Shown here piece after piece: positions 1 through 8,613 of a stretch of 64,000 nucleotides of DNA. A program made the translations under genes and the position numbers. The notes beneath the pieces were generated by a model. It worked only from the letters and a program-made list of their open reading frames with translations. It searched no databases and was not told where the DNA came from. Origin of the DNA: an uncultured Caldilineales bacterium (GTDB lineage: Bacteria > Chloroflexota > Anaerolineae > JAAEKA01); assembly GCA_937907455.1 (NCBI GenBank), contig CALESQ010000079.1, forward strand, positions 52,576-116,575, in the 5' to 3' direction. Every line of letters starts with the position of its first letter. Positions within the stretch are counted from its first letter, which is position 1.

Positions 1-1874
1 TGCAGCAGCGGCAGCAAAAAACTGCGGGCCTGTGCCACATCACCGTAAACGCGGTAATGCGCTGCCGCAAATGGGCCGATCAGCCAGCCCCACACCGTGC
101 CCTGATGATAGGCTGCGTCGCGAGTGCGTCGGTCACCGCCGTAGCGCCCTATGTAGCTGCTGTGGTCAGGAGTCAGGCTGCGCAAGCCATGTGCAGTGAG
201 CAGACGCCGCGCGCAGACATCCACCACCGCACGGGCCTGATCAGCCGGCAGCGGGCTGTGGTGCAGCGACACCGCAAACAACTGGTTGGGGCGCAGGCTG
301 AGATCATCACCTTCCGGCCCATCAAGCACATCGTTACAATAGCCCAGGGTGGGGTTCCAGAAACGGGCAAAACCGACTTTGGCTTGCGCTGCCAATGCCG
401 CGTAGCGGGCTGCATCCTCCGCATGGCCCAGCCTGCGGGCAAAACCAGCCATGCTGCCCAGCGCGTTGTACCACAGCGCGTTGATCTCCACCGGCTTGCC
501 GCGGCGCGGCGTCACTACCCAATCATCCAACTTGGCATCCATCCAGGTAAGTTGCACTCCCGCCGCACCGCCGGCCAGCAGCCCATCCGCAGGGTCAAGG
601 TGGATGTGATAGCGCGTGCCGCGTTGATGCCAGGCCACAATCTCCTGCATCACCGGATACAAGTCAGCCAGCAGCACTTCGTCTCCTGTAGCCGCATGAT
701 AGGCGCGCAGAGCCTCGATGTACCACAGGGTGGCATCCACGGTGTTGTATTCCGGCGTTTCCCCGGCATCAGGAAACCGGTTGGGAATCATGCCCTGATC
801 CACCACCGTGGCGAAGGTTTGCAAGATCTGGCGGGCAATTTGCGGCCTGCCCGTAGCCAGGGTCAGGCCCGGCAAGCTGATCATAGTATCGCGGCCCCAA
901 TCACCAAACCAGGGATAGCCTGCGATTACTGAGCGCCCCATGCCACGGCGTACAATAAACTGATCTGCAGCCAGCAGCAGATGGCGAATAGCCGCATCTG
1001 ACTGCGCACCCACGGCCACGAAATCCGCTTGATCCAACAACGCCTGCTCGTAAGCCTGACGCACAGCATAGGCGCGGCTGCCATCCAGGTTTGCTGCCAG
1101 CTCTGTGCTGGCAACCACAGTTGCCGCCTCACCGGCCTGCAGAGTCACATCAAGATCCGCCACATAGCAATAGCATTCCTGGTCCAATTGACCGCGGGAG
1201 CGCTCTATAGCCAAGTGATAGCCCTGCTGCCAGGCGCAAGACGCCGCCTGCACCGCAAATTCCGCGCTGCGCAGGTACAAGGGCGCTGTTTGATGAAAGG
1301 CAGCAACCCGCACCCCCGCTGCGTCTGGTGCGACATGGATGGGGAACACGCCGTGCCGCTGCACGTTGCCGTGGTGGTCGCGGCAGGTTGCCAACGCAGC
1401 CAGATGCAGGGCGAGCGGGCCATTGCCGCGCAACAAGGTATAGCGAATATAGGTGGTGTTGGCGTCGGGCTGCATCCATACGCGCTTCTCCAACAGCGCG
1501 TCGGCCACAGCATAGGTCCACACCGGCGTGGTTCCCTCCAGGTGAAAGCGTTGCAGGTGCAAATACCCTTTGGGCGTCGTCCACGGATCATCTGCCGCGG
1601 CGCGGTCGGCATATTGATCAGCAAACAGCAAGCTGACTTGCCCATCGTAGCTGACGGTTTCATTTAATTTAGCCAGCAGCAGCGTGCGCGCCGCGGGCGG
1701 CAGGCCGGGCGCTTCGGGCGGTGACACCGCAGCTATCAGCAGGCCGTGATAGCTACGGCCAAGCAGGCCGGCCATGGTGCCCATGGCATAACCGCCCAGG
1801 CCGTTGGTAACCAACCATTCACGCCGCGCAGCCTGAGTGAGATCGCTGCAGATTTCGTGTCCGTAGGTGAGCAT
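1..1874 (-). CDS. Glycogen debranching enzyme (amylo-alpha-1,6-glucosidase type), C-terminus outside window
   Basis: The reverse-strand frame opens with ATG at 1874 and stays open to the left edge, so at least 624 codons are present and the C-terminus is missing. Near the N-terminus it reads EWLVTNGLGGYAMGT followed by RSYHGLLIAA, the signature of the archaeal/bacterial-type debranching enzyme N-terminal domain. The (alpha/alpha)6-barrel catalytic part would lie further left. The expected role is hydrolysis of alpha-1,6 branches of glycogen or related glucans in the cytoplasm. No strong Shine-Dalgarno precedes the ATG. The family call is strong; the exact substrate is inferred. Confidence 0.85.
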   Translation of the reverse strand, partial: MLTYGHEICSDLTQAARREWLVTNGLGGYAMGTMAGLLGRSYHGLLIAAVSPPEAPGLPPAARTLLLAKLNETVSYDGQVSLLFADQYADRAAADDPWTTPKGYLHLQRFHLEGTTPVWTYAVADALLEKRVWMQPDANTTYIRYTLLRGNGPLALHLAALATCRDHHGNVQRHGVFPIHVAPDAAGVRVAAFHQTAPLYLRSAEFAVQAASCAWQQGYHLAIERSRGQLDQECYCYVADLDVTLQAGEAATVVASTELAANLDGSRAYAVRQAYEQALLDQADFVAVGAQSDAAIRHLLLAADQFIVRRGMGRSVIAGYPWFGDWGRDTMISLPGLTLATGRPQIARQILQTFATVVDQGMIPNRFPDAGETPEYNTVDATLWYIEALRAYHAATGDEVLLADLYPVMQEIVAWHQRGTRYHIHLDPADGLLAGGAAGVQLTWMDAKLDDWVVTPRRGKPVEINALWYNALGSMAGFARRLGHAEDAARYAALAAQAKVGFARFWNPTLGYCNDVLDGPEGDDLSLRPNQLFAVSLHHSPLPADQARAVVDVCARRLLTAHGLRSLTPDHSSYIGRYGGDRRTRDAAYHQGTVWGWLIGPFAAAHYRVYGDVAQARSFLLPLL

Positions 1875-2246
1875 AGGCAGATAAAGAACGAAGTTTAAGG
1901 AAGGCGGTGCAAGCACTGACCAAAGAGAGTGACAACGGCTGAAGCGAATTGAAACAATGGCACAACCTGCTTTTCGCTGAAAGGCTAGTTCATGCCGGTT
2001 TGATTGTACTCACCTCAGTATAAAAGCGCAGCCAGCGTGTGTCAAACCGCGGCAGCAAGACCCGTGCGCAAGCTCTCTGCTTCGTGAGCCAGAGGCCGCC
2101 ATACCCGGCGGGTTGCACCTGAACTGCAAAGTGCAGGCCGTAATCTACCCTACTGCCCGCCTGATCGGCTTGTGGTATGATTAGTTGACACGATCTGGCC
2201 CCTGTGCTAGACTGCCAACGATACGTTTACGCTATCGAGGAGATCA
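1875..2246. other. Intergenic region between divergent debranching enzyme and ftsH
   Basis: The 372-base spacer contains the ftsH promoter (2185-2213) at its right end. On the left, a possible reverse-strand -10 (TACAAT, complement of 2003-2008) could serve the debranching enzyme, but its -35 is poor. No open reading frame or RNA gene is recognisable here. Confidence 0.5.
2185..2213 (+). promoter_or_regulatory. Promoter of ftsH
   Basis: TTGACA at 2185-2190, a 17-base spacer and TAGACT at 2208-2213, with a TGTG extension just upstream of the -10. The implied leader is about 25 bases and ends in GAGGAGATCA before the ftsH ATG. Confidence 0.75.
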
Positions 2247-4070
2247 ATGGGACAAGGTTCTTTCAAGAGCGGATTTCTCTACATCATTTTACTGGCTGTG
2301 CTGGCGACCTTCCTGATGTCTACCATGCGACAAGGACGCGAAACAGTACAAACCGCGCCGATCAGCCAGATAGCCGCCGATATCTCGGCGGACAAAGTCA
2401 CTGAGATTTCGGAAAAGGATGGCTTGCTCACCGTCACCTATGCCGGTGAGGGAGAAACGCCGCCTCAGGTGCAATCGCGCATCGAGCCATCCGCTGATCT
2501 GGTAAAAACGCTCACCGAGCTGGGAGTCAGCACAGAAAGCCTGAGCAAGGTCAAACTGGAATTCCCCGGCACGAGCTTCTGGGAAAACTGGGCCCCTGTG
2601 CTGGGCACGCTGCTGCCAGTGATCCTGATCGGTGCTTTCTTCTTCTTTATTCTGCGCCAGGCTCAGGGCGCGGGCAACCAGGCTTTTTCCTTTGGCAAAA
2701 GCCGTGCCCGTATGTTCACCGGGGATAAGCCCACCGTCACCTTCGACGATGTGGCCGGTGCGCGCGAATCAAAGGAAGAGCTGCGCGAGGTGGTGGAGTT
2801 TCTGAAGGAGCCACAGAAGTTTGCCGCGCTGGGGGCACGCATCCCCAAGGGCGTGCTGCTGGTTGGCCCTCCTGGCACCGGCAAAACGCTCATGGCTAAG
2901 GCCGTGTCGGGTGAGGCTGGCGTACCCTTCTTCTCCATCTCCGGTTCGGAGTTCGTAGAGATGTTTGTGGGCGTGGGCGCCAGCCGCGTGCGCGACCTCT
3001 TCGAGCAGGCCAAACGCAACTCGCCCTGCATTATCTTCATTGATGAGATTGATGCAGTAGGCCGACACCGCGGTGCGGGCCTGGGCGGCAGCCACGACGA
3101 GCGCGAACAAACCCTGAACCAAATCCTGGTAGAGATGGATGGTTTCGACACCGACACCAACATCATCATTATTGCTGCCACCAACCGCCCCGACATTCTC
3201 GACCCGGCGCTGCTGCGCCCCGGCCGCTTCGACCGCCGCGTGGTGATGGATCAGCCCGACGTGAAGGGCCGCGAGGAGATCATGGCCGTGCATGTGCGCG
3301 GCAAGCCGCTGGCCGAAGATGTGGACCTGGAGGTGTTGGCCCGCGCCACACCCGGCTTTGTCGGCGCCGATCTGGAAAACATGATCAACGAAGCAGCGAT
3401 TCTGGCCGCGCGACGCAACCGGCGCAACATCACCATGACCGACGTCACCGAGGCGATTGAACGGGTAGCGATTGGGCCGGAACGCAAAAGCCGTGTCCTT
3501 TCCGAGCAGAAAAAGCGGGTAATCGCTTATCACGAAGCGGGCCACGCCCTGGTGCAGGAAAAGCTTTCGCATACCACACCAGTGCTGAAGGTGACGATTG
3601 CCGGTCGCGGCATGGCCGGTGGCTACATGTGGCCGCTGGATAAGGACAGTCTGTTGCGCAGTCGCACCGAAATGGAGCAGGAAATCTCGGTGGCGCTGGC
3701 CGGTCGTGTCGCTGAGGAAGTTGTCTTCGGTCAGGTCACCACCGGGGCTTCCAGTGATTTAGAGCAAGTGACGCGCATCGCTCGTCGCATGGTGACCGTG
3801 CTGGGCATGAGCGATCGCATGGGGCCGCTGACCTACGGTCAGAAGGAAGAGATGATCTTCCTGGGCCGGGAAATCGGCGAACACCGCAACTACAGCGAAG
3901 AGGTAGCCGAGGCCATTGACCGCGAGGTGCAACGCATTGTCCGGGAAGCGCACGAGCGTACCCGTCAGGTCATTACCACCTACCGCGACCTGCTGAACAC
4001 AATTGCGGAACGCCTGATGGAAGTGGAAACCCTGGATCAAACTGCCTTCAAGCAGCTTGTCACCGCATAA
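2247..4070 (+). CDS. ftsH: ATP-dependent zinc metalloprotease FtsH
   Basis: A 607-residue membrane-anchored AAA+ protease that degrades misfolded and regulatory membrane proteins. Two membrane segments (about residues 9-25 and 116-138) flank the extracytoplasmic domain. The AAA domain carries Walker A GPPGTGKT at 207-214, Walker B IIFIDEIDA and the second-region ATNRPDILDPALLRPGRFDRR motif. The M41 peptidase site is HEAGH at 429-433, with D504 in ASSDLEQ as the probable third zinc ligand. Length is normal for the family. GAGGAGATCA precedes the ATG. It is transcribed alone, with a promoter upstream and a perfect hairpin downstream. Confidence 0.97.
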   Translation: MGQGSFKSGFLYIILLAVLATFLMSTMRQGRETVQTAPISQIAADISADKVTEISEKDGLLTVTYAGEGETPPQVQSRIEPSADLVKTLTELGVSTESLSKVKLEFPGTSFWENWAPVLGTLLPVILIGAFFFFILRQAQGAGNQAFSFGKSRARMFTGDKPTVTFDDVAGARESKEELREVVEFLKEPQKFAALGARIPKGVLLVGPPGTGKTLMAKAVSGEAGVPFFSISGSEFVEMFVGVGASRVRDLFEQAKRNSPCIIFIDEIDAVGRHRGAGLGGSHDEREQTLNQILVEMDGFDTDTNIIIIAATNRPDILDPALLRPGRFDRRVVMDQPDVKGREEIMAVHVRGKPLAEDVDLEVLARATPGFVGADLENMINEAAILAARRNRRNITMTDVTEAIERVAIGPERKSRVLSEQKKRVIAYHEAGHALVQEKLSHTTPVLKVTIAGRGMAGGYMWPLDKDSLLRSRTEMEQEISVALAGRVAEEVVFGQVTTGASSDLEQVTRIARRMVTVLGMSDRMGPLTYGQKEEMIFLGREIGEHRNYSEEVAEAIDREVQRIVREAHERTRQVITTYRDLLNTIAERLMEVETLDQTAFKQLVTA

Positions 4071-4093
4071 GCAGCCACTTTTCTACTGATTTT

Positions 4094-4126
4094 ACCATGC
4101 GCCGGAGATACACTCCGGCGCATGGT
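4094..4126. terminator. Perfect hairpin downstream of ftsH
   Basis: Arms ACCATGCGCCGGAG (4094-4107) and CTCCGGCGCATGGT (4113-4126) form a perfect 14-bp stem with a 5-base loop. There is no T-tract on the right, so if it terminates ftsH it does so without a classical U-run. Confidence 0.55.
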
Positions 4127-4147
4127 GACTCTGGGTGACTCGCCATC

Positions 4148-4186
4148 AGGCATCACCGGCAGGCATCACCGGCAGGCATCACCGGC
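4148..4186. repeat. Three tandem copies of a 13-mer
   Basis: AGGCATCACCGGC is present three times without interruption (4148-4160, 4161-4173, 4174-4186), immediately before the dispersed repeat cluster. Confidence 0.9.
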
Positions 4187-4227
4187 TCGGTCTGGAGACC
4201 GGCCGGAGCACGTTTCTGGCCGTGGCC

Positions 4228-4405
4228 GGTCCCTGCGGGATGGTTCCCAATCTCCAGACCGAGCCTTTCGCTGTGGCCGGTCTCCCAACCGAGCCTTTCG
4301 CTGTGGCCGGTCCCTGCGGGATGGTTCCCAATCTCCAGACCGAGCCACTGGGTAAGCCTTTCGCTGTGGCCGGTCCCTGCGGGATGGTTCCCAATCTCCA
4401 GACCG
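4228..4405 (+). repeat. Three copies of dispersed repeat family A
   Basis: Copies lie at 4228-4261, 4309-4342 and 4372-4405. Each starts GGTCCCTGCGGGATGG, continues TTCCCAATCTCCAGACCG and is followed by AGCC or TGCC. GTGGCC precedes each copy. The segment between copies repeats GAGCCTTTCGCTGTGGCC. Related copies occur near 5193, 24245, 34455 and 43981-44051, always outside genes. Confidence 0.85.
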
Positions 4406-4425
4406 TGCCACCGGGTAAGCCTCTC

Positions 4426-5124
4426 ATGTTCTTCAAGCTCAGCTACCTGCTGCAACATTACCGCTTCTGGGGCATATCGCTACAACGCTGGCTGATGATC
4501 GGTCTGGCTCTGCTGGCCGTACTGATGGCACTGCGCATCTTGCCCGGCGGTACAGCCGCGACTCTGCTTTGCCTGCTGCTCATCCCTGTGAGCATCATAG
4601 CCAATGCCGCAGCACGGCGCAGCCAGTATGTGCAGTTTCGCAGCGATTCGGCCGCGCCGCCGCGCCCAGCTAAACTCAACCCGACACAACGGCTGACGAT
4701 ACACGCCACCGGTTTGTTTGAGGTACAAGACAAGCAGCGTCGCTACAGCGAAGTGTCTGCCCACTATCAAACCTTTGCCACCCGCGAACATGTGCTCACC
4801 GTCGCCGCGGTGGAGGAGACACACTGGCACGGCCTGCTGCGCGGGTCAGATGATGCACGCGGTCTGTGGTATCTGTTCTTCAAACCCGGCGAGCTGCACA
4901 GCGTGGAAGCGGGCATACTGCGCAACGGTTTCAAGCAAAGGCCCGCGTTGCGACTGGAAATCGGGCAAGTGCTGCACCGGCAATCGCCTTCGGATGCCTG
5001 GGGAATTCCACCGAGCCGCGACGCCAAGGCCGAGCGCCGCCAACTTGTTTATCTTTCGTTTGCCACCCCCGAAGATCGTGATAAGGTTTGGGGAGATTTG
5101 CTGGCCGACCGCATTCAGGCATAA
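4426..5124 (+). CDS. Predicted membrane protein of unknown function
   Basis: No family is recognised. The 232-residue product has two adjacent hydrophobic segments (about residues 22-55) and then a soluble domain rich in Arg, Gln and aromatic residues, ending at the bidirectional terminator. The open frame extends further upstream through repeats, so the ATG at 4426 (MFFKLSYLLQHYRFW) is chosen because it is the first start after the repeat cluster. Its ribosome site is weak. The topology, two membrane helices followed by a roughly 150-residue cytoplasmic tail, resembles YcxB-like proteins, but no motif confirms this. Confidence 0.6.
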   Translation: MFFKLSYLLQHYRFWGISLQRWLMIGLALLAVLMALRILPGGTAATLLCLLLIPVSIIANAAARRSQYVQFRSDSAAPPRPAKLNPTQRLTIHATGLFEVQDKQRRYSEVSAHYQTFATREHVLTVAAVEETHWHGLLRGSDDARGLWYLFFKPGELHSVEAGILRNGFKQRPALRLEIGQVLHRQSPSDAWGIPPSRDAKAERRQLVYLSFATPEDRDKVWGDLLADRIQA

Positions 5125-5167
5125 AAAAAGAAGGAGCAAGAACGATCATTCTTGCTCCTTCTTTTTT
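5123..5167. terminator. Bidirectional rho-independent terminator
   Basis: The stem AAGAAGGAGCAAGAA / TTCTTGCTCCTTCTT has a 6-base loop, with an A-run on the left and T6 on the right. It ends the plus-strand membrane-protein gene and can also serve the convergent flotillin operon. Confidence 0.9.
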
Positions 5168-5192
5168 AAACGGCTAACCTAAAAACTGCGAT

Positions 5193-5233
5193 GGCTGGTT
5201 CCTGCGGGATGCTTCCCGATCTCCGACCGAGCC
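5193..5233 (+). repeat. Diverged single copy of dispersed repeat family A
   Basis: GGCTGGTTCCTGCGGGATGC continues as TTCCCGATCTCCGACCGAGCC. It is the same layout as the copies at 4228-4405, with several substitutions. Confidence 0.7.
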
Positions 5234-5244
5234 AAAGTGCGGAC

Positions 5245-6741
5245 TTAATCCTTGGCCGTCTCTTGCTTTTTTTCAGCCTTGCGGGATGCATCGCGAATGC
5301 CGGGCAGTTCCTGAAGTGCGGCAATTAAATCCACACCGGTGAGCGCCTCTACTGTAGCCGGCACCTGCGCTACGATGTTGGTAATATCGCCGGTGATCTT
5401 GGATGCGCCCGCGCCGGACTGCCCATCGCTGCCATTGCTGATCACCACAATGCGCTCGGTGCGCGCCAGCGGCTGAGCAATAGCCGTTGCCACCTGCGGC
5501 AGCGCCTCGATCAACTGCTGAATAATGGCAGCCTGGTTGTACTGCTTCCACGCTTCAGCCTTTTTCTCCATCGCCTGCGCCTCAGAGAAGCCGGTAGCCT
5601 GAATGACGTCGGCCTCAGCCAAACCGCGTGCCTTGACGATTTCGGCATCGGCCAGACCGCGGGCACGGGTTGAAGCAGCCTCGCCCTCGCCGATGGACTG
5701 AGTAGCCGCAGATTGGCCCTGCGCTTCGGCCAGTCGCTTGAACTTTTCGGCATCGGCCAGCATTTCAATGCGATAGCGCTCGGCTTCAGCGGGCTTGCGC
5801 ACGGTAGCCTCCAGCTCGCGCTCCTTGCGCAGCGCCTCTTGCTGCTGCACTTCGATCTGCTTTTGCTTGGCGACTACTTCGATCTGGATTTCCTGCTCTT
5901 TTACGGCCTGGCTGGTCTTGGTTTCCTGCAACTTATAGGCCAGATCTGCCTCGGCGCGTTTCTGGTTAACTTCCTGATCGTAAGCAGCCTTCTGCACCGC
6001 ATAGTCCTTCTGCGACTCGGCAATGCGGGTTTCAGCCACAAACTTAGCCGTCTCGCCTTCCTGCCGTGCCTGGGCGCTTTTGATGGTGGCATCGCGGGCG
6101 GCCTCGGCCTGACCAATGGCTGCGTCGCGTTTGACCTCGGCAGTACGCTTCTGGCCCAGTGCATCCAGGTAGCCCTGGTCGTCCTGAATATCGCGAATGG
6201 TGAACGAAATGATGCGCAAGCCCATCGCGGCCATGTCACCGGATGAGACTTCCTGCACCTGTTGCGCAAAGGCATCGCGGTCGCGATAAACCTCTTCCAC
6301 AGTCAGGGTTCCCAAAATGGCGCGCAGGTGGCCTTCCAGCGTTTGCAGGGCTACGTTGCGGATTTCATCTTCGGTTTTAGAAAGAAAAAGCTGCGCCGCA
6401 GTGCGGATGGCGGTTTCAGCAGGGTCAATAGACACCTGCGCCACACCGTCCACGGTGATGGGCACGCCCTGTACCGTATAGACACGGTGCGTGACCACGT
6501 CAATGGTCATTACTTCCATTGAAAGCTTGTCTACCCGCTCAAGTGCCGGCAGCACAAAAGTACCGCCGCCACGCACCACGCGAAAAGCCTGACCGTCCTT
6601 GCGTCGGCGACCACCTGAGATCACCAACACTTCGTTGGGGCCGGCTTTGCGATAGCGATTGGCAAATACAATGCCGAAAGCTACCAGCACCACCACCAGG
6701 GCTATGGGCACACACGCCAACAACACAGTACTTTCACCCAT
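5245..6741 (-). CDS. Flotillin-like SPFH domain protein
   Basis: A 498-residue membrane-scaffold protein. One N-terminal membrane segment (about residues 5-25) precedes the SPFH domain (about 35-200, with VISGGRRRKDG and VDGVAQVSIDPAETAIRTAA). A long Ala/Glu/Gln-rich coiled coil follows (about 220-400), with the EA-repeat flotillin domain and the AIIQQLIEALPQVATAIAQP segment. The ATG at 6741 is preferred over an upstream in-frame ATG because AAGGAG lies 8 bases before it. It follows nfeD by 26 bases. Bacterial flotillins and NfeD proteins are known operon partners that organise membrane microdomains. Confidence 0.9.
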   Translation of the reverse strand: MGESTVLLACVPIALVVVLVAFGIVFANRYRKAGPNEVLVISGGRRRKDGQAFRVVRGGGTFVLPALERVDKLSMEVMTIDVVTHRVYTVQGVPITVDGVAQVSIDPAETAIRTAAQLFLSKTEDEIRNVALQTLEGHLRAILGTLTVEEVYRDRDAFAQQVQEVSSGDMAAMGLRIISFTIRDIQDDQGYLDALGQKRTAEVKRDAAIGQAEAARDATIKSAQARQEGETAKFVAETRIAESQKDYAVQKAAYDQEVNQKRAEADLAYKLQETKTSQAVKEQEIQIEVVAKQKQIEVQQQEALRKERELEATVRKPAEAERYRIEMLADAEKFKRLAEAQGQSAATQSIGEGEAASTRARGLADAEIVKARGLAEADVIQATGFSEAQAMEKKAEAWKQYNQAAIIQQLIEALPQVATAIAQPLARTERIVVISNGSDGQSGAGASKITGDITNIVAQVPATVEALTGVDLIAALQELPGIRDASRKAEKKQETAKD

Positions 6742-6767
6742 CGTGTTTTCTCCTTGCTTCCATGCAA

Positions 6768-7343
6768 TCAACCAGCAGGCGGACGCTGCCGCACCAGCAG
6801 CACCCCTGCACCAATCACCTGCTCGATGCGCACGGTGACGCCACGGGCAATAGCCACGCCCTCAATTGAGCGTGCCGGGCGGCTCATGCGCTCACCGTGT
6901 ACTTCAAAACCCACCTCGCCCAAGCCGGTGGCTGGGATAGGGGTGGAGACCACACCCTCAACCCCCACCATTTCCTGCTCGGAAATAGTAGTGCTGCCGT
7001 GCAGAGCAATCAACAGACGGCTGTAAAGCGCAGCCACCAGCAAGCTGATCACTGCCGCGGCCAGGCCGGAAATAACCAGGCTCAGCCGGTCTTCTATGCG
7101 CAGCCCCAGCGTAGCGATCAGCCCGACGCCGCCAAACACCGCCAGAAATGTGCCGATGGTCAGCGGGCTGAAAATGGTCAGATCGTGACCACCGCTTCCA
7201 TCCAGGCTGAAGTCCGCATCTACATCGCCGCCCAGGTCATTCAACAGCAGCGAAACCAATGCCAGCAGCAAGCCTGAAATCAGCGCTGAAAAGTAGATAC
7301 AATTGACGGTACTGCCGTTAGCGAGTGTCAGAAGGCCCGACAA
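6768..7343 (-). CDS. NfeD-like membrane protein, flotillin partner
   Basis: A 191-residue product with four hydrophobic segments in the first 120 residues and a C-terminal OB-fold domain starting GVEGVVSTPIPATGLGEVGF, typical of NfeD proteins lacking the ClpP-like protease part. The start chosen is TTG at 7343, preceded by AAGGAGG with 8-base spacing. The longer open frame upstream crosses the promoter. The operon with the downstream flotillin mirrors B. subtilis yuaF-floT and yqeZ-floA arrangements. The substrate or partner beyond flotillin is not visible. Confidence 0.85.
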   Translation of the reverse strand: MSGLLTLANGSTVNCIYFSALISGLLLALVSLLLNDLGGDVDADFSLDGSGGHDLTIFSPLTIGTFLAVFGGVGLIATLGLRIEDRLSLVISGLAAAVISLLVAALYSRLLIALHGSTTISEQEMVGVEGVVSTPIPATGLGEVGFEVHGERMSRPARSIEGVAIARGVTVRIEQVIGAGVLLVRQRPPAG

Positions 7344-7422
7344 GGTGGCTTCCTCCTTCTCCGGCGGGGGGTTCAACCAGATATCTATAAAACGAAATGC
7401 GGTGCATTTGCCGCACCGTTGA

Positions 7423-7451
7423 ATTATACCTGCGAAACGGTTTGGGGTCAA
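7423..7451 (-). promoter_or_regulatory. Promoter of the nfeD-flotillin operon
   Basis: On the reverse strand, TTGACC (complement of 7446-7451), a 17-base spacer and TATAAT (complement of 7423-7428). A small hairpin (CGGTGC / GCACCG, 7400-7418) falls in the leader. Confidence 0.75.
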
Positions 7452-7529
7452 TCGCACTATCTGATGACGCCAGGGCTCTGAAAAACCCTGAGCGGCGGGT
7501 GCATACGCTGGCAGGCAGCACCGATGCTG

Positions 7530-7538
7530 TGGTATAAT
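7530..7538 (+). promoter_or_regulatory. Extended -10 promoter for the small membrane protein and EamA gene
   Basis: TGGTATAAT at 7530-7538. The -35 is poor (CTGGCA around 7508). The predicted start near 7545 gives a leader of about 40 bases containing CTGGAGGTAA. Confidence 0.65.
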
Positions 7539-7586
7539 CGGCGCTGCCCGCTGCACGGGCTTTTTCATCTCTGGAGGTAATTTTTC

Positions 7587-7718
7587 ATGGCAAAATCAAG
7601 TAAATCACAGGCACGACGCGATTGGAGACGCACCCTCTTTCTGGTCGTCAGTGTACTGATCGTCATTACCATGTTGCTTTCGCTGGCGCTGACCTTTGCG
7701 CCTGCGCCCGGCTCCTGA
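7587..7718 (+). CDS. Small single-span membrane protein, 43 residues
   Basis: ATG at 7587 is preceded by GGAGG with 9-10-base spacing and by a TGGTATAAT promoter. The product starts MAKSSKSQARRDWRRTLF: a basic head followed by a single hydrophobic helix (VVSVLIVITMLLSLALTF) and the tail APAPGS. By the positive-inside rule the head is cytoplasmic. It is the first gene of the transcript and the EamA transporter starts 25 bases after its stop. Its function is unknown; it could be a small subunit or a stability factor for membrane proteins. Support comes from the ribosome site, promoter and clean topology. Confidence 0.65.
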   Translation: MAKSSKSQARRDWRRTLFLVVSVLIVITMLLSLALTFAPAPGS

Positions 7719-7743
7719 TCGCGTCCGGTTTTTTGTCGCGCCC

Positions 7744-8604
7744 ATGACTTCACCTGCCGAACAACGTCGCGGCGTTTGGCTGGCCATGCTGGCTGTGCTG
7801 TTCTTCTCCACCTCACCGGTGCTGATCCGCCTGGCTGATCCGTTAAGCCCCTACGAGAAGACTGCGGCACGGCTGGGCATCGCCGCGCTTGGGTTGTGGC
7901 TGCTGATGGCCGGACGCGGCGAACGCTTTCGCCCGTCACGCCGAGATCTGCCCCTGTTTGGGGGTATCGGTCTGGTAGCGGCGCTGCACTTTGGGGCCTA
8001 TGTCGCCTCGCTGAACTTCACCACCATTGCCCACGCTCTGGCGATTGTCTACACCGCGCCGATCTTTGTCACCCTGTTCTCTGCCTGGTGGCTGCACGAG
8101 CCGATTCGCCCGCGGCAATGGCTTGGGGTGCTGGTGACGGTACTGGGCATTGCACTGCTGGCCGGGCTGGAACCAAACTGGACGCGACGCATGGCGCTGG
8201 GCGATGGCCTGGCTTTGGTTTCGGCCATTACTTTTGGTATTTACTCAGTAGCCGGACGCAAACATCGGGAGCGCGTGTCATTGCTCACCTACACGGTGGC
8301 GGTGTACGGCCTGGCCGCGCTCTGGATGCTGCCCGCTGCCCTGGCGAATTTCACGCCGTCCGGTTATACCCTCAAGCCGCTGCTGGCTGTGCTGGCGCTG
8401 GGCGTTTTTCCGCTGGGCATCGGCCACACGCTGTACAACGCAGCCCTGCGCCGCACCCATGCCACCACGGTAAACCTGATCGCCACCCAGGAAGTGACGT
8501 TGGGCATTCTGCTGGGCGCGCTGCTGCTGCATGAGCTGCCGCGCAGCAACGAACTCATCGGCGCGCTCATCACGCTGCTGGGCATTGTCCTGGTGCTGGT
8601 GTAA
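7744..8604 (+). CDS. EamA/DMT family transporter
   Basis: A 286-residue protein of about ten hydrophobic helices made of two EamA repeats (roughly residues 12-140 and 150-286). Typical motifs are SPVLIRLADPLSPYEK in the first repeat and the loop ATQEVTLGILLGALLLHELP in the second. The family exports metabolites such as amino acids or nucleotide-sugar-like compounds, but the substrate cannot be read from sequence. ATG 7744 is preferred to an upstream TTG/ATG that would overlap the small gene. No clear ribosome site is seen, so translation may be coupled to the small gene. Confidence 0.85.
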   Translation: MTSPAEQRRGVWLAMLAVLFFSTSPVLIRLADPLSPYEKTAARLGIAALGLWLLMAGRGERFRPSRRDLPLFGGIGLVAALHFGAYVASLNFTTIAHALAIVYTAPIFVTLFSAWWLHEPIRPRQWLGVLVTVLGIALLAGLEPNWTRRMALGDGLALVSAITFGIYSVAGRKHRERVSLLTYTVAVYGLAALWMLPAALANFTPSGYTLKPLLAVLALGVFPLGIGHTLYNAALRRTHATTVNLIATQEVTLGILLGALLLHELPRSNELIGALITLLGIVLVLV

Positions 8605-8613
8605 AGAAACGTT

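Larger units (their letters stand above)
4071..4425. other. Repeat-filled intergenic region between ftsH and the 232-residue membrane protein
   Basis: This 355-base stretch holds the ftsH hairpin, a triplicated 13-mer and three copies of a dispersed repeat, listed separately. An open frame runs through it into the next gene, but the repeats read as low-complexity peptide on both strands, so it is not treated as coding. Confidence 0.6.

Noticed and set aside
57..932. Plus-strand 291-codon frame opposite the debranching enzyme
   Set aside because: It has no protein-like motifs and is the antisense shadow of a recognisable enzyme.
4135..4425. N-terminal extension of the membrane-protein gene through the repeats
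   Set aside because: The extension is a translated repeat cluster; a start at 4426 removes it.
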